Below are positions 11,220-21,600 of a DNA stretch of 64,000 nt, piece after piece. Made by a program: the position numbers and the translations under genes. A model generated the notes under the pieces. The model made no database searches, was not told where the DNA came from, and saw only the letters and a program-made list of their open reading frames with translations. Source of the DNA: Ascarosepion bandense (taxonomy: Eukaryota; Mollusca; Cephalopoda; Sepiida; Sepiidae); contig JBBBDQ010001293.1 in assembly GCA_037127315.1 (NCBI GenBank), positions 134,501-198,500 of the forward strand, in the 5' to 3' direction. Every line of letters begins with the position of its first letter. Position 1 is the stretch's first letter.

Positions 11220-11400
11220 GGAGGAATAGTATTCCTTGTCCAAAGAAACACTATTTTTAAAAACGTTCTCAATACAAAGTAGAGCAAATAATATTTATTC
11301 AGAAATTATAACATGGATATGTTACAATATTACTACAAAAGTAGCTATTTTGTTTCGACACTTCTTGTGTCTTGTCAAGTGATGTGGTTATTTTAAATTG
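11220..11400 (-). repeat. possible Penelope-like element end
   Basis: On the minus strand a strong hairpin GACACAAGAAGTGTC is followed directly by GAAAC (about 11344-11365), preceded by CTTGACAA. This has the layout of the hammerhead-like motif known in terminal repeats of Penelope-like elements, but its core is not canonical. Confidence 0.35.
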
Positions 11401-11459
11401 AATGGTTTTAAAAGGTTAAGAACACGCAAGACACCTTTAATAAAAAAGGGGTCTTTAAA

Positions 11460-12215
11460 GGGGTCTTGCTTTTTTTCCAGAAGTTAGCTGAAGAGAGTAA
11501 TAAGAGAAGACTACAAATAAACTGCAAGAAAACCGAATGCATGTTCATCAGTAAAAAGGGCAGCCCAATATACCAAATACAGGTCAGGGATACTAGTATC
11601 AAGCAGGTACAAAATTTAAATACCTGGAAAGTGTTATAACAGAAGCCGGAAATTGAAACACAGAGATCCGAAGGCGAATTGGCATGGCGAAGGGAGCATT
11701 CCAGAAGTGAAGTAACGTATTAAGAAAAAGAACAATTTCGCTGGATCAAAGAAGAGAGTATTGGATTGCTATGTGTTGTCAGTTCTTCAATATGACAGTG
11801 AATGCTGGGCAATATCATCGAAGATAAAGGAAAAACTTGAAGCAACTGAAATGTGGATCTACAGAAGGATGCTGCGAATATCATGGATCGAGCATGTGAG
11901 TATTGATGAGGTCTCAGAAATGATGGAAACAAAAAGGAAATTAATACTGAGCATCAGGAAGAGACAGCTGAAGTTCCGGGGACATGCAATGAGGAAGGAG
12001 GGCTTAAAGAACCTGATACTAACAGGCCAGATAGAGGGAAAAAAGACAGGGGAAAGCAACGGAGAACATATTTGAAGGACCTAACCAGGTGTATGATAGA
12101 ACGAGGGTTGCATAGAGTAAAAAGAGATAGCGTGCTAAGAGCCACCAGGGATAGGGAGACCGGGAAAGCCATGATCGCCGACGTCATGAAGGGACAGAAC
12201 ACATAGAAGAAAAGA
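11460..12215 (+). pseudogene. RTE-like LINE reverse transcriptase, C-terminal part, decayed
   Basis: Begins in the region just after the RT catalytic block (LQINCKKTECMFISKKGS) and continues, with a frameshift, into VLDCYVLSVLQYDSECWAIS, EKLEATEMWIYRRMLRIS, RQLKFRGHAMRKEGLKNLIL and a final ATGATCGCCGACGTCATGAA segment. The longest open piece is 11761-12075. This is the reference copy for about a dozen relics of the family in the window. Clade (RTE or a relative) is inferred from the W-R-MLRI, K-FGH and I-V-G pattern. Confidence 0.7.
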
Positions 12216-12252
12216 AGATCTGATAAAATGGTTCTTAAGAAGACGGCTACAT

Positions 12253-12334
12253 GAGATTCGGATGTGCTTTGGGGTGTAGTGGAAAACAGAAAACCCAAGA
12301 GCCGTGTTCGATTTTCCAGTTGCACTCGTTGTAT
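12253..12334 (+). mobile_element. SINE-A head (left part of a split copy)
   Basis: Diverged head with box A-like GGGTGTAGTGG and box B-like GTTCGATTTTCC. It is broken at 12334 by the insertion listed next and resumes at 12513. Confidence 0.65.
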
Positions 12335-12512
12335 CTATTATTTGTCCATATTTCTGATATGAGGTAGTATTTACAGTATTTACATTATTCGGACTACCGT
12401 CCTCATATTTGTTGTCATTTGTACGACGTTTCGGCCGTTGTACGCTTTGGCTTTCTTCGTCGTACAAATGGCAACCAAGATTAGGTCAATAATCCGAATA
12501 ATGTAAATACTG
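12335..12512 (-). mobile_element. hairpin element with Penelope-like motif, inserted in a SINE
   Basis: A 178-bp insertion in SINE-A with a 9-bp duplication TCGTTGTAT (12326-12334 and 12513-12521). Near its ends lie perfect 21-bp inverted repeats (12373-12393 and 12493-12513) beginning ACAGTATTTACATTATTCGG. The centre, on the minus strand, carries GAAGAAAGCCAAAGCGTAC followed by AACGGCCGAAACGTCG, the motif shared with other Penelope-like ends here. It could be a foldback terminal-repeat insertion or a MITE. Confidence 0.6.
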
Positions 12513-12750
12513 TCGTTGTATTTACTTACGCGCAAATACACTTTGAAAATGTATTAATCCGTCGCTTCTCTCTCCATCTGTGGATTAAATAGCAGAAAAG
12601 ATTGTGTTCGGTAGCCTTGGTTGGCAATCAGTGTACCACAGAAGGTAATGTGAACTACTGAGGGAAAATATTCTACGTACTCAGTCATGCAATTTTTGAG
12701 ACAATGGTGTATCACGTATGACACTTACCTGACTGACTGATCTAGCAAAA
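12513..12750 (+). mobile_element. SINE-A body and tail (right part of a split copy)
   Basis: Continues from the TTACTTACGCGCAAATAC segment through the body to the CTGACTGACTGA tail; clearly older and more diverged than the other full copies. Confidence 0.65.
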
Positions 12751-12804
12751 TAGGTTCTAAGGAAAACAGATAACAATTTCAGATCACGATAGAAATATTT
12801 TATA

Positions 12805-13524
12805 CTAGGAGTATAGTCCGGCGTTGCTCGGGTGTAATGAAAGCTTTAAAACTAATCCATGGTCCTGGAGCTCAGACTCTTTGGACGTTGGCACGAAATA
12901 CTAAAAAGCAATAGTTGTTTCCAGTTAAAGCACAACTGTAGACTGAAAGAAAAATGAATGGATGCAAGTCAAATTTTGATTTCCTGGTATCGATATCAAA
13001 TAAAGTTTTTACGTCGTAAACTGAATTTTGAAGGCTAAATAAATCCTCTGAGTAAATGGTATTATGGCTGAGACTAAGAACTACAATTATACCTACTTAG
13101 AGCCAAACCCGAAGCAAAAACTAAAATAAAAGGGCTGAAAAACATAGACATACAGGCAGATAAACAGACACATAAACAAACATCTTGCCTTATATATATA
13201 TATTATCGATTTTCTGCACTATTGTAAGAACATCAACATTGAAACTTCTGAATATCGTTTCTTATGTCGTTGTCTATGAGTGTATCAAATTTGATTAAAA
13301 TCGGACCACTCCTTCTATAACCCGATATTTTCAATTATCGATTTTTGATATTTATCTGGGGTAGCTCGACACAAAACGTAGATCAGAACACTCGCAGATA
13401 CTTATAGTATAACTGAGTAAATTTTCAAGAAAATCGGTTCAGCCGTTTCGGAGTTTATAGGTAACGGATAAACACACACAGAGACACACACACACACAAA
13501 GTTCCATTTATAAAGAAGTTTAGA
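12805..13524 (-). mobile_element. non-autonomous Helitron
   Basis: On the minus strand it starts TCTAAACTTC, preceded by A. It ends in CTAG followed by T, with a short GC hairpin just upstream (CCCGAGCAACGCCGG type). TC at the start, a hairpin plus CTRR at the end, and insertion between A and T without duplication are the defining Helitron features. The inside holds a short TA microsatellite. No Rep/helicase coding sequence is present, so it would depend on an autonomous partner. Confidence 0.75.
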
Positions 13525-13584
13525 TTTTTTTCATATCCATGCAGTTTGCCTTGTTTTGATAAAATAAATAGTTAAAAAAAATTA

Positions 13585-13990
13585 AAATAAAACTACTGAT
13601 TGTTGCGAAAAAAAAACAAAAAAAAACAAATGATTATCTAACTCGGAAAAGCAAATGTCAGTATTTTTTTATTTTATTATGTTTCATTAATATGTGTAAT
13701 GGGATGTAATTACTAACATGGAATTCAAATACTAATTTTCCATGTTGGTTGGCTTGGCATATTTGTGCATTGAGAAAGATAGAGTATTTAATGACATATG
13801 TTAGTAGTTTAATATTCACCAGCTTAAGGTAAATTTTTAGTGTACTCATTATTGTATAGGACACTCATTCATTATAAACAATATTCATTTCGTGTACCAG
13901 CATGCGTACTTGAGCAAAATTAAAGAAAATGTGTCTTCCTGTAAGATTTTAATCAGTTTCACACTTTGCAAAAAGAACCATTATAATTAC
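13585..13990 (-). repeat. unnamed repeat family Y, diverged copy
   Basis: Follows the order of the copy at 14370-14880: CTGATTGTTGCGA, GATTATCTAACTCGG, TAATTACTAACATGGA, TTTGTGCATTGAGAAAG, then loses similarity. The open frame 13658-13864 lies in it and has no signature. Confidence 0.5.
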
Positions 13991-14368
13991 AATCGCCTCT
14001 ACTTTCCTCCTCACAAATCCTTTTCAAAAAATGCAACATCGCATCACTGTCGCGACACTGTTGATGGAACGAGGGTTGCATGGAGTAACCTATATCATGG
14101 GTTCCATGATATAGGTTGAGGCAATCTCAGTTCTTGAATTCTACAAGTTCAGACCTTTTCATTCAAGACGTGCCATACTACGTCTACAGAGCCTAACTAC
14201 AAACGTACTTTCCATATTTTATTTATAAAACGTGTTTATTCATGAGAAATACGACATTGTGGAACAGACTCCTGTGAGGATGCTATCCCGTACTGTACAA
14301 GCTTGACCTGGTAGTCTATCCTAGTATGCTCGTTATTTTCACTTCCTACCTGTATGTCCAATATATAA
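13991..14368. other. unassigned DNA
   Basis: Moderate complexity without a recognised gene. A phrase near 14060-14080 resembles the GAACGAGGGTTGCATAGAG part of the RTE-like copy (12100), suggesting a small LINE remnant. A short inverted repeat around 14092-14117 (CCTATATCATGG / CCATGATATAGG) is present. Confidence 0.4.
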
Positions 14369-14369
14369 A

Positions 14370-14880
14370 AAAGAACTGATTGTTGCAATAAAATCTACGG
14401 ATTATCTAACCTGGGAAGGCAGTTATAGACACATGTTTATAATGCTTCTGTCAATATTTGTGATGGAAAGCAATTACTAACCTGGATTTTCGAATACTAT
14501 TTTTCAAGGTTTGACTTTTGTCGCATTTGTTCTTTGAGAAAGCTACAGAATTTAACTACACGTATATCTACGTGTTTAACGCTTGGAGAAAAAAATTAAA
14601 AATGTACTTTCCTGTTGTATTCGAATCTTTGCAAGAGGAATCACCGTATAACCAATCGCCTTTATGCAATTACGTGAATCCGTTTTATGATATAAGAGAA
14701 ACCAGTGCCAAGTAACAATTTGCCAAAAGTAAATACCCTTAAACAAGAAAAAACATCAAAGAAGGAAAGCAATAAGCAAATAAAAAAAAACGATAGGCAA
14801 ACACCTATTTAATTCAATTAATTTATTTCAAATGTCTTAGGTTTCCTAAATACAGCAAAAATGTTTATATATGTATATAA
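14370..14880 (-). repeat. unnamed repeat family Y, long copy
   Basis: Inverted relative to 7890-8370 and alignable by eye over about 480 bp (TGATTGTTGCAATAAAATC, CATAAAACGGATT in complement, TCTTAGGTTTCCTAAATAC). The two copies look of similar age. The open frame 14518-14715 is inside it and is not supported as a gene. Confidence 0.6.
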
Positions 14881-14897
14881 ATATATATATCTGTAAA

Positions 14898-14951
14898 TAG
14901 CAAATTGCCTGAAGACACCACAAGGTAGAAACCTAAGTCACGTAAAATCTC

Positions 14952-14956
<5 letters not shown>
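14898..14956 (+). repeat. hammerhead-like motif repeat (family Z)
   Basis: CTGAAGA (14909-14915), a short ACC/GGT stem, GAAAC (14928-14932), a 4-nt loop and GTC (14937-14939). This is the order of a type I hammerhead with a minimal stem III. The same sequence occurs twice more, inverted, at 59836-60112. Confidence 0.5.

Positions 14957-15004
<48 letters not shown>
14957..15004. repeat. (TA)n microsatellite
   Basis: About 23 TA units directly after the family Z motif. Confidence 0.9.
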
Positions 15005-15006
<2 letters not shown>

Positions 15007-15109
15007 CGCACTATACTATATAAATATAGTTTATTTATCTCACCGATATATGGGGTATTTTATTTAAGTTTCACGTTGCATCAACTTTCTTAATTAATCA
15101 AAAGCTCAA

Positions 15110-15470
15110 TTTTTCGAACTTCTTTTGAAAGTTTAACTGGAGGCCGCAGACTTGTGGCATTACAGAAGAATGTTGAGAATTCCATGCACGGACCAAGTAA
15201 GCAACGAATAATTGATATTTTCATCGAAATCAGAGAAAGAGAGAGGGAAAGAGATAGAGAGAAAAAGAGAGGCGGAATTCCCGAGACACAATCAGAAAGC
15301 TCGGCTCGGAGAATTTGACCCTCACAAGACGTGGGGAACAGCATGCCTCTTAATTTGCGTAAGCAGATGTGGGAGGCTTGGTAAAGAAAGAAACGTTTCC
15401 CGAGGCTTACAAAAGATACGAGGTGATGGAGAACTATGATCGCCCACGTTCTGAATGGTCATGTCACATT
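15110..15470 (+). pseudogene. RTE-like LINE C-terminal remnant, variant copy
   Basis: CTGGAGGCCGCAGACTTGTG and the following bases read LEAADLWHYRRMLRIPCTDQ with a frame change. The far end matches the family ending ACTATGATCGCCCACGTTCT. A purine-rich GAGA run (15230-15270) interrupts the middle. Confidence 0.5.
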
Positions 15471-16196
15471 CAAGAAATAATATTTGTCTTCCTAAATATA
15501 AACTTGTCGTTCAGTTCCCCGCCCCCGCTCACCGAGTAGAGCACGTAGCACTAAAACGGCTTCATTTGTCGAAAAGCATCGTATCAGGTTTTGAAATATG
15601 GAGCTTTTAGATACGATATTTCTTTCTTTCTTTTGTTAAAATGTGGCCTCAGAGAAGCAGATGTCGACATTCAGCATGAATTCGACTAAGTGCCAAAATA
15701 GGGTATAACAGATCGATGCACTAACTTGAACTGACAGACCAGCTTGCCGAAGAACTAACATCCCTCGTAAAATAGAACACTTGATATATAACTTCGGTCT
15801 GTTGATATATTAAAAAAAGAAACAATGCAGTTATTAAGAAAAGAAGACTTGAAATTAATGCATTACAAGATCTCACAACTCTAGAATGATTTTTTCTTCA
15901 TCCGCCTGAAAATTCTCAGCCTGCTCTCGTATATGATAACCTATATATCGTTAACCTACGATCAATTTCAAGCTTGAATTTTAACATAGATTTGTGGGAC
16001 AAACAGTATCGTAGACTGAACTCGTCATCCATCAGCTGCAACCAATAAAACTAAAACTAAATTGCAAAAACAATGAAGAAAGCCGCTTGATATAACTAGC
16101 TTTCTGAAGAAAGCAAAGCAATTTCCAGATAATAAAGGAATCTAAAAATACATGATCGCTTATATCCCGAACAAAACATGACAATTTATAATATGG

Positions 16197-16198
<2 letters not shown>
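15471..16198. other. unassigned DNA
   Basis: No gene or recognised repeat; ends in a (TA)n run at about 16200-16234. Confidence 0.35.
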
Positions 16199-16234
<36 letters not shown>

Positions 16235-16253
16235 GTAATACGGTAATATTTAA

Positions 16254-16352
16254 ACGCGAGTTCGAATTTCAGTAGAATTCAGTTTATTTCTAACTAGTCA
16301 TTTCTGTCTCAATCGAGACATGATCGCCCAAGCATGTAACACGTATGGCACT
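16254..16352 (+). mobile_element. SINE-A with a large internal deletion
   Basis: Only the box B-like segment (GAGTTCGAATTTCAG) and the 3' hairpin with tail (GAGACATGATCGCCCAAGC) remain, joined directly. Confidence 0.6.
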
Positions 16353-16494
16353 TAACATACGAAAAATGAATGTACTATCATGTAGATTTGAACTCTAGCA
16401 TATCAAGTGGTAAATTTAAATGTAATATATTAATGCAACACACATGACAATGATTTGTCTAGATTTTAATTTTCCTATATAATTTTAATTTGAA

Positions 16495-16880
16495 ACCATT
16501 ACAGTACAGTTCAAATGCTTGAGGACACCCTACTATTTTTTTAAATTGGCCCAAAATTTAAATTTATACTTAAAATATTATTATACATGATTAAAAAGTG
16601 AAAAATGATTTATTAACATTTTGTTACATCATGAGAAAATTCAAGCATTTTAGAATTAAATTTTGCTTTCGTCAAAAATATCATCCTTTTGTTTTAATTA
16701 CTGAGTAACAATTTTTTGGCATTCGTTGCAAAAGTTTCTCAAAGTATAGAATTGATAATTGATTCCATTCTTTTTCAATGACAAAGAGATCTTTCATTTT
16801 TTGGGTGGAAAGATTTCATTCTTCTGTCAATTTCATTCCATGTTAATTCTTGGGGTGACTTCAAACTTTTGAATTGTATT
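16495..16880 (-). pseudogene. Tc1-like transposase, 3' end with terminal sequence
   Basis: On the minus strand the segment 16740-16865 reads LTWNEIDRRMKSFHPKNERS with stops after it. This corresponds to the IWNELDRRV block downstream of the third catalytic residue in Tc1 transposases. The left edge CAGTTCAAATGCTTGAGGAC resembles a Tc1 terminal repeat; the partner end was not found. Confidence 0.55.
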
Positions 16881-16990
16881 GTAGGTAATTTAAATGAAGT
16901 GACATTTGTATTTTTGTCTTTCTAATGCAAAAACGATTCTGTTAAGTTAGAATCAAACACGTATATAAATTTGTCCTACAGGTCAATTTT

Positions 16991-16993
<3 letters not shown>

Positions 16994-17064
<71 letters not shown>
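16994..17064. repeat. (TG)n microsatellite
   Basis: About 34 uninterrupted TG units; the cysteine/valine open frame across it is an artefact. Confidence 0.95.
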
Positions 17065-17065
<1 letters not shown>

Positions 17066-17576
17066 TGTTCGGATTTGCATGAATTCTATTGGTCAATATT
17101 TCTTTTTGAAGGGCATTGATAAGGGTCATGTCTATGGGATTTTCTGGGTTTCCTTACCCTAATGTCGCAATTTTTTTCTGCTTATTGCTATTTTTATTTC
17201 AATCATATTGTATAATACGAGAACAATTCATCATATTGTGTTGAAAGATCTGTTTTAAGTAAATTTTCTTAATAAGCGAATAAACTTCTGGCCAACCCAA
17301 TATATATTCGACGAGTGTCCAAATTAGATCTCCAAACACTACAGTTTTGTTTCGCAATGCAGTAATGGTGCCTTAGAATTAATAAAGTCACAAAACCGCA
17401 ACAGCTCCTTTGATGTCGAAACCAATGTTAGCTGAGTCATGGATTCGACGATTAATTACACCCGAGAGCAAGGCCTGTCATCAGAAGATTATAGATTAAA
17501 AAGACATTTTACTACAATAAAATAAAAAATATTGATAGAATAAAATACAAAAATGAAAATGAATGAATACGTGAAT
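17065..17576. other. unassigned AT-rich DNA
   Basis: No gene or recognised repeat. Confidence 0.35.
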
Positions 17577-17780
17577 TTAAAAACAATGAATCCGAAACAG
17601 AAAAAAGACCACAAAGACAAAAGGAAAAAAGTTTTTTTTAAATAACAGAATAAAAGAGAAACATGAAGTTGAAGAAAAGAAAGAAGTAAAGAAAGAAGAA
17701 AGAAAAAGAAAAGAAAGAAGAGGAAAAGGAAGAAACGAAATGAATGATGTCTTAGGAATCTCTATGAAAGCATAAAATAA
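17577..17780. repeat. purine-rich tract
   Basis: Plus strand is dominated by GAAA/GAAG runs (best at 17640-17740). The matching minus-strand open frame (phenylalanine/serine-rich) is a composition artefact. A second such tract lies at 20318-20412. Confidence 0.7.
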
Positions 17781-17904
17781 GAGCAGAGATTGCGTAAACA
17801 TCCACATAAGAAAAAGAATAGAAAACTTATTTTCCGGGATATATCTATTATAAAATAGAAAAAAAACAACAAAACAACTAATACACTTTTCTGGGTATGA
17901 CGAT

Positions 17905-18440
17905 AAACTACATCCGGTTAGCAATGTCTCTCATTGGTCGGTTTTCGGGAGCATGAAACGATCTCCTAATTGCTGTTGTTAACAGATCCACCCTGAATGA
18001 TCCACACTGAATGATCCACCCTGAATGATCCACCCTCCTGTTATAGGGTCCCAGTTATTGTCAATTTGTTAACCGCTAAACAAAAATTCCATGTTAGAGT
18101 AAAAATATTAGCAATACATTTTCATCAAACTATTTCCAACAATACACTTTTTATAAAAATAGCTAAAAATAGTTTTTCTAGTAAAATTACTAGCAATAAA
18201 TTTTTATAAAAAAATAGCAAACTATAATTTTTCATAGTAAAATGACTAATCAACACTAAAAAAGTATAATTCCTACTCTTAGTAAAATTGCCAATAATAT
18301 ATTTTAAATAAATACCAGCAATACATTTACCTAGAAACTATGTCACTAAAAACATTTTTAAAATATCTGCAGATGATTGCATTCAAATATTTATATTTTG
18401 GCATAAAATAACCCGCTAAACAAAATCAAACAACCAATCG
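17905..18440 (-). repeat. unnamed repeat family X, long copy
   Basis: Inverted relative to 44695-45205. Shared landmarks in complement are GGGTTATTTTATGCCAA (18398-18414), a block of degenerate sub-repeats resembling TTGCTAGTAATTTTAC (18090-18340), a GGGACCCTATAACAGG segment, and CATGCTCCCGAAAACC (17940-17957). It contains a 14-bp tandem repeat GATCCACCCTGAAT, four times (17985-18040), absent from the other copy. Confidence 0.55.
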
Positions 18441-19371
18441 ATGCGAAAAATATTATTTTCACCTTCTACAACGGATTCAGGTAGTGCACTACGTCTAGTC
18501 AACAAAACTCTGAAATATGAACAGACTCTTTAATATGCGCAATAATAACAAAATATGAATAATTAATACAGCTATCGAATAAAAATTTATATAACAGTTC
18601 TGCTTGTTCCTTCCTTAGTTACTTAGTTTCTCCTTCCTTTACGCCACTCGCTCTCTATACGAGCATTTCCTTCTCCTCTATCTTTTTCAAACGCTACTCT
18701 TCTCAGCCTTTCTCTCACCTTTGCGAAACGGAAGGGTAGTAAAGAGTGAGAGAGTAGGCGGAGAAAGCTTATAACATTACCGTATCAGTAGCAGCTTACG
18801 CTGGTTGTAATAAAAAAAACATTTTCTTTTTCAAAATCTCTCTCAAAATAGCGTACAGTATTTTGGTTATGATCTGTGAATACGCTGCTTAATATAATAT
18901 AAGATTACAGTAAACTAGCTTCGATGAAAATTATTTTCATATATATTTTAATAAAATTACACTCTGTGTTATCATTATGTTATTATCCAATACCTTTATG
19001 TTTCAAGATGTTAAAATTTTTCCAGGAAATTATAATTATTCTTCCGTGGATATTCCACGGCTTCCGCTAGTTACTAATATTTTTGTACCACCAATAAAAG
19101 ATTTTTGTTTAAAAACAAAAACAAAAACAAGAATAATCATAATAACTGACGTGTTTAGTCGGGTTTACTTGATTTCATGATTTTATCTTTCCCCGGTTAC
19201 TCAGAGCAATAATACGAATAATTCGTCTTTAATCACTTTGTGCGATTTCTGGGATGGAGAGTTTACATTCGGATTACTGTTGTCTTTGTTGTTATTGCAA
19301 GTTTCATCGGGTGTATATTGGAGCCTTAAATTCCCTGCCTGTTACCCAGATCCAATTGTGCCCTCCGTCCA
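18441..19371. other. unassigned DNA
   Basis: AT-rich apart from a pyrimidine-rich stretch with several CG dinucleotides at 18600-18760. No recognised gene or repeat. Confidence 0.35.
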
Positions 19372-19656
19372 ATGAAGAACGGAGAGCACAATGACCGAAA
19401 TAATGATGAAGAAAATCGTCGGAATGCAAATAAAAAAGGATATGTTCCTAGACAAAATGATATATGTAAAGATATTGAAAATGGTATTAAAATGGTTTTG
19501 AAAGGAGACGCGAAATATAAATTTGACCAAACAAATGCAAAAATTGTTCGTTCGTATCACCGAGTGTTGATAAAGTTGGCTAATTTTATGCGTGTAATTT
19601 TTATAGGTAATTTGTTGATTGCTATATATATATATTGTTATTACAATGGTCTATAA
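19372..19656 (+). CDS. hypothetical small ORF, single membrane segment
   Basis: A 94-residue frame, not recognised. The first 60 residues are very hydrophilic (NGEHNDRNNDEENRRNANKK). The last 20 are hydrophobic enough for one membrane segment, though the end (IYIYCYY) comes from a TA-type run. There is no neighbouring exon or repeat homology. In AT-rich DNA a frame of this length can arise by chance, so it is listed only because its composition is unlike the simple-repeat frames around it. Confidence 0.15.
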   Translation: MKNGEHNDRNNDEENRRNANKKGYVPRQNDICKDIENGIKMVLKGDAKYKFDQTNAKIVRSYHRVLIKLANFMRVIFIGNLLIAIYIYCYYNGL

Positions 19657-19744
19657 AAGCATTATATCACTACACACAAATATAAACTGGATATTATAGA
19701 AAATCAATCTCTAACCTGCAACTGAAAATTTAGTTTAAGGTATC

Positions 19745-19747
<3 letters not shown>

Positions 19748-19780
<33 letters not shown>
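19748..19780. repeat. (TA)n microsatellite
   Basis: About 16 TA units, directly upstream of the hammerhead-like repeat. Confidence 0.9.
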
Positions 19781-19782
<2 letters not shown>

Positions 19783-19792
19783 TTAAGGTATG

Positions 19793-19890
19793 TTATATGT
19801 ATTGGTTAAGAAAGCAATCGGTGTCTAACCGTGCTGATGAGCTGTGATACGGCGAAACAGATCTGTTTGCGGATGACAATATATATATAG
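19793..19890 (+). ncRNA. hammerhead-like core repeat (copy 1)
   Basis: CTGATGA (19834-19840), a stem-loop GCTGTGATACGGC (19841-19853), then GAAAC (19854-19858): the order of the hammerhead ribozyme core. A short stem CGGT/ACCG lies just upstream where stem I would be. It is related to 32650-32745 and 32891-33030. A canonical cleavage triplet is not obvious, so activity is unproven. Confidence 0.5.
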
Positions 19891-20685
19891 TTAACTTTTT
19901 AAAAGACAGAAAAGTATTTCGAGTTTTCTTTGGTTCGGTGCTTCAATTTCTCAAAACAATATCGTCTGCGAATCTCAAAAAATATAGTGATTTCTTGTTT
20001 TTGATTAGTTAAAAAAATAAAAAAAAATTATGTCTCTGGAGCCGCATTTCTGAAATAAAATTTCTTTATGAACATTACAGGTTCTCTACAAATATATTCA
20101 GAATACTACGGCACATAAAAAATGATGTTTGAAACAAAGAAAAGATTATTGAATTGCTAATTTCAAATATGGTAAAGATTGATGCACAATCTCTTCACAG
20201 ATGTAGAATGTATTTAAATTTTGAAAACACAATCGGTTAAAAATTTGAGCAACGACAAAAGTATTTCTGTTTGGAACAAAATAGATTTATAAAATCTGTG
20301 GAACATATGTTGGGGGAACACATTTTGGAGAGAAAAAAAGAGAAAAAAAAGGAGAAAGAAATAAAAAAAAGAGAAAGACACAAATAAAAGAAGAAAGAAT
20401 AAACGAAAGAACATCCTGGTCTGTTTCCATTCAAATTTTCTCTTCATAAATTTAAATGTAATGTCAATCGTTATAATATACTTAATTCCTGTTCATCTGT
20501 TTTCTCTCAATGTGTATTTTTCTCTTTAAAACTAACACACTCATTAACTTATTGCATCGAAGTGGATATACTGCTTTGTGTGGAGTTAAATGTTTAAAAA
20601 TTCAAATCAAAATCAAACTGTTGGAAGAAATTACAGAATCATTAGGATACCATCTTTGAATTTTGCTGACAATTCATTTATGTAC
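19891..20685. other. unassigned AT-rich DNA
   Basis: No gene is recognised; includes the purine tract 20318-20412. At 20684-20735 a phrase (TGTACCGTGTCGTTCAGGAT) matches the complement of RTE-like 3' ends, a tiny minus-strand remnant. Confidence 0.4.
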
Positions 20686-20735
20686 CGTGTCGTTCAGGAT
20701 GTGGGCTTCATATCCTTCCACAACTTCCTTTCCCT

Positions 20736-21091
20736 TTTCGGCCTGACCCTATCTTCCGACCTCAAGTAGAATCATTACATTGAATAACAATAGCTAAATC
20801 CACTGCTAGGAAGATTGGGTCACCGTGTCGGGTCAGGAAGTTTTTTCCGTCTGAATCCATCTTGCGCATATACAGATCAACCATCCGTCCGTGCATGGAG
20901 TACTGCTATTATATCTAATCAGACGCCCCTGCTGTTCATCTCAGTGTTCTCGACAGGCTCCAAAAGAGAATCTGTAATGTGATAGGTCCCGACTTGGCAG
21001 CTCGACTCCAGCAGCTTTCTCACCGGCGGGATGTGGTTTCCCTCTGTCTCTTCTACAAATATTTCCATGGCTTCTTCTCCGAAGAACTTAA
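20736..21091 (+). mobile_element. Jockey/CR1-like LINE, C-terminal RT region (left part)
   Basis: Decayed but alignable to 41690-42000: CGGCCTGACCCTATCTTCC, the SAARKIG-type segment, the CIEYC-type segment, the ICNVIGPDLAARLQQLSHRR segment and SLCLFYKYFHGFFSEEL. Split at its own TTAA (21088-21091) by the MITE that follows. Confidence 0.75.
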
Positions 21092-21313
21092 CCCTCTAGG
21101 GCCATTCGTATCATATTTGATACAGTATGAAAACAAGCCTTGAAAGAAATATTTTCCTGAAAAATTTTTTAAGAGAAATATTTTATAAATTTCAAATGAA
21201 AGCAGTACTGACTGCTCAGTCAATGAATACCAAATGTTTCCTTATAGGGAAATACCAAATGTTTCCTTATAGGGAAATACTGTATCAAATATGATACGAA
21301 TGGCCCTAGAGGG
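21092..21313. mobile_element. piggyBac-type MITE inserted in a LINE
   Basis: 222 bp with perfect 36-bp terminal inverted repeats (21092-21127 and 21278-21313) starting CCCTCTAGGGCCATTC, flanked by TTAA on both sides (21088-21091, 21314-21317). Removing it restores the LINE reading GAACTTAAGTCACTGG seen in other copies. TTAA duplication and CCC ends are hallmarks of piggyBac elements. It has no coding capacity. Inside is a directly repeated 24-25-bp unit (AATACCAAATGTTTCC). Confidence 0.85.
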
Positions 21314-21600
21314 TTAAGTCACTGGTGCCCCTACCACAAGAATTTATTCGTACAAACAGAATGGCAAGAAGGTCCCACCCATTTACAGTAAGATCAACCA
21401 AATGCGGCCTACAATTCTACTCCATCAGCTTCTTTTCTCGTAATTCCCGCCTGTGGAACTCCCTTCCATATACTTGCTTGATATTATACCTGAAAAATGC
21501 AACTGCTAAGTCACTTTCAGATAGATACCACCAAGCACATCTTGATACAAAAAATTAAACTCAACTCTGTAGAACCTTCTAACCGAACATTATATTAATG
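21314..21600 (+). mobile_element. Jockey/CR1-like LINE, C-terminal RT region (right part)
   Basis: Resumes with the MARRSHPFTVRSTKCGLQFY and SISFFSRNSRLWNSLPYTCL blocks, then decays. The normal 3' tail is not seen. Confidence 0.7.

Noticed and set aside
11344..11365. Functional hammerhead at the GACACAAGAAGTGTCGAAAC hairpin
   Set aside because: The CUGANGA half reads CTTGACAA, so the catalytic core is not intact; kept only as a possible Penelope-like remnant.
11954..12467. Minus-strand frames of 110-123 codons
   Set aside because: Antisense to the RTE-like LINE and the SINE with its hairpin insertion.
17577..17924. 115-codon Phe/Ser-rich minus-strand frame
   Set aside because: Opposite strand of a GAAA/GAAG purine tract; composition artefact.
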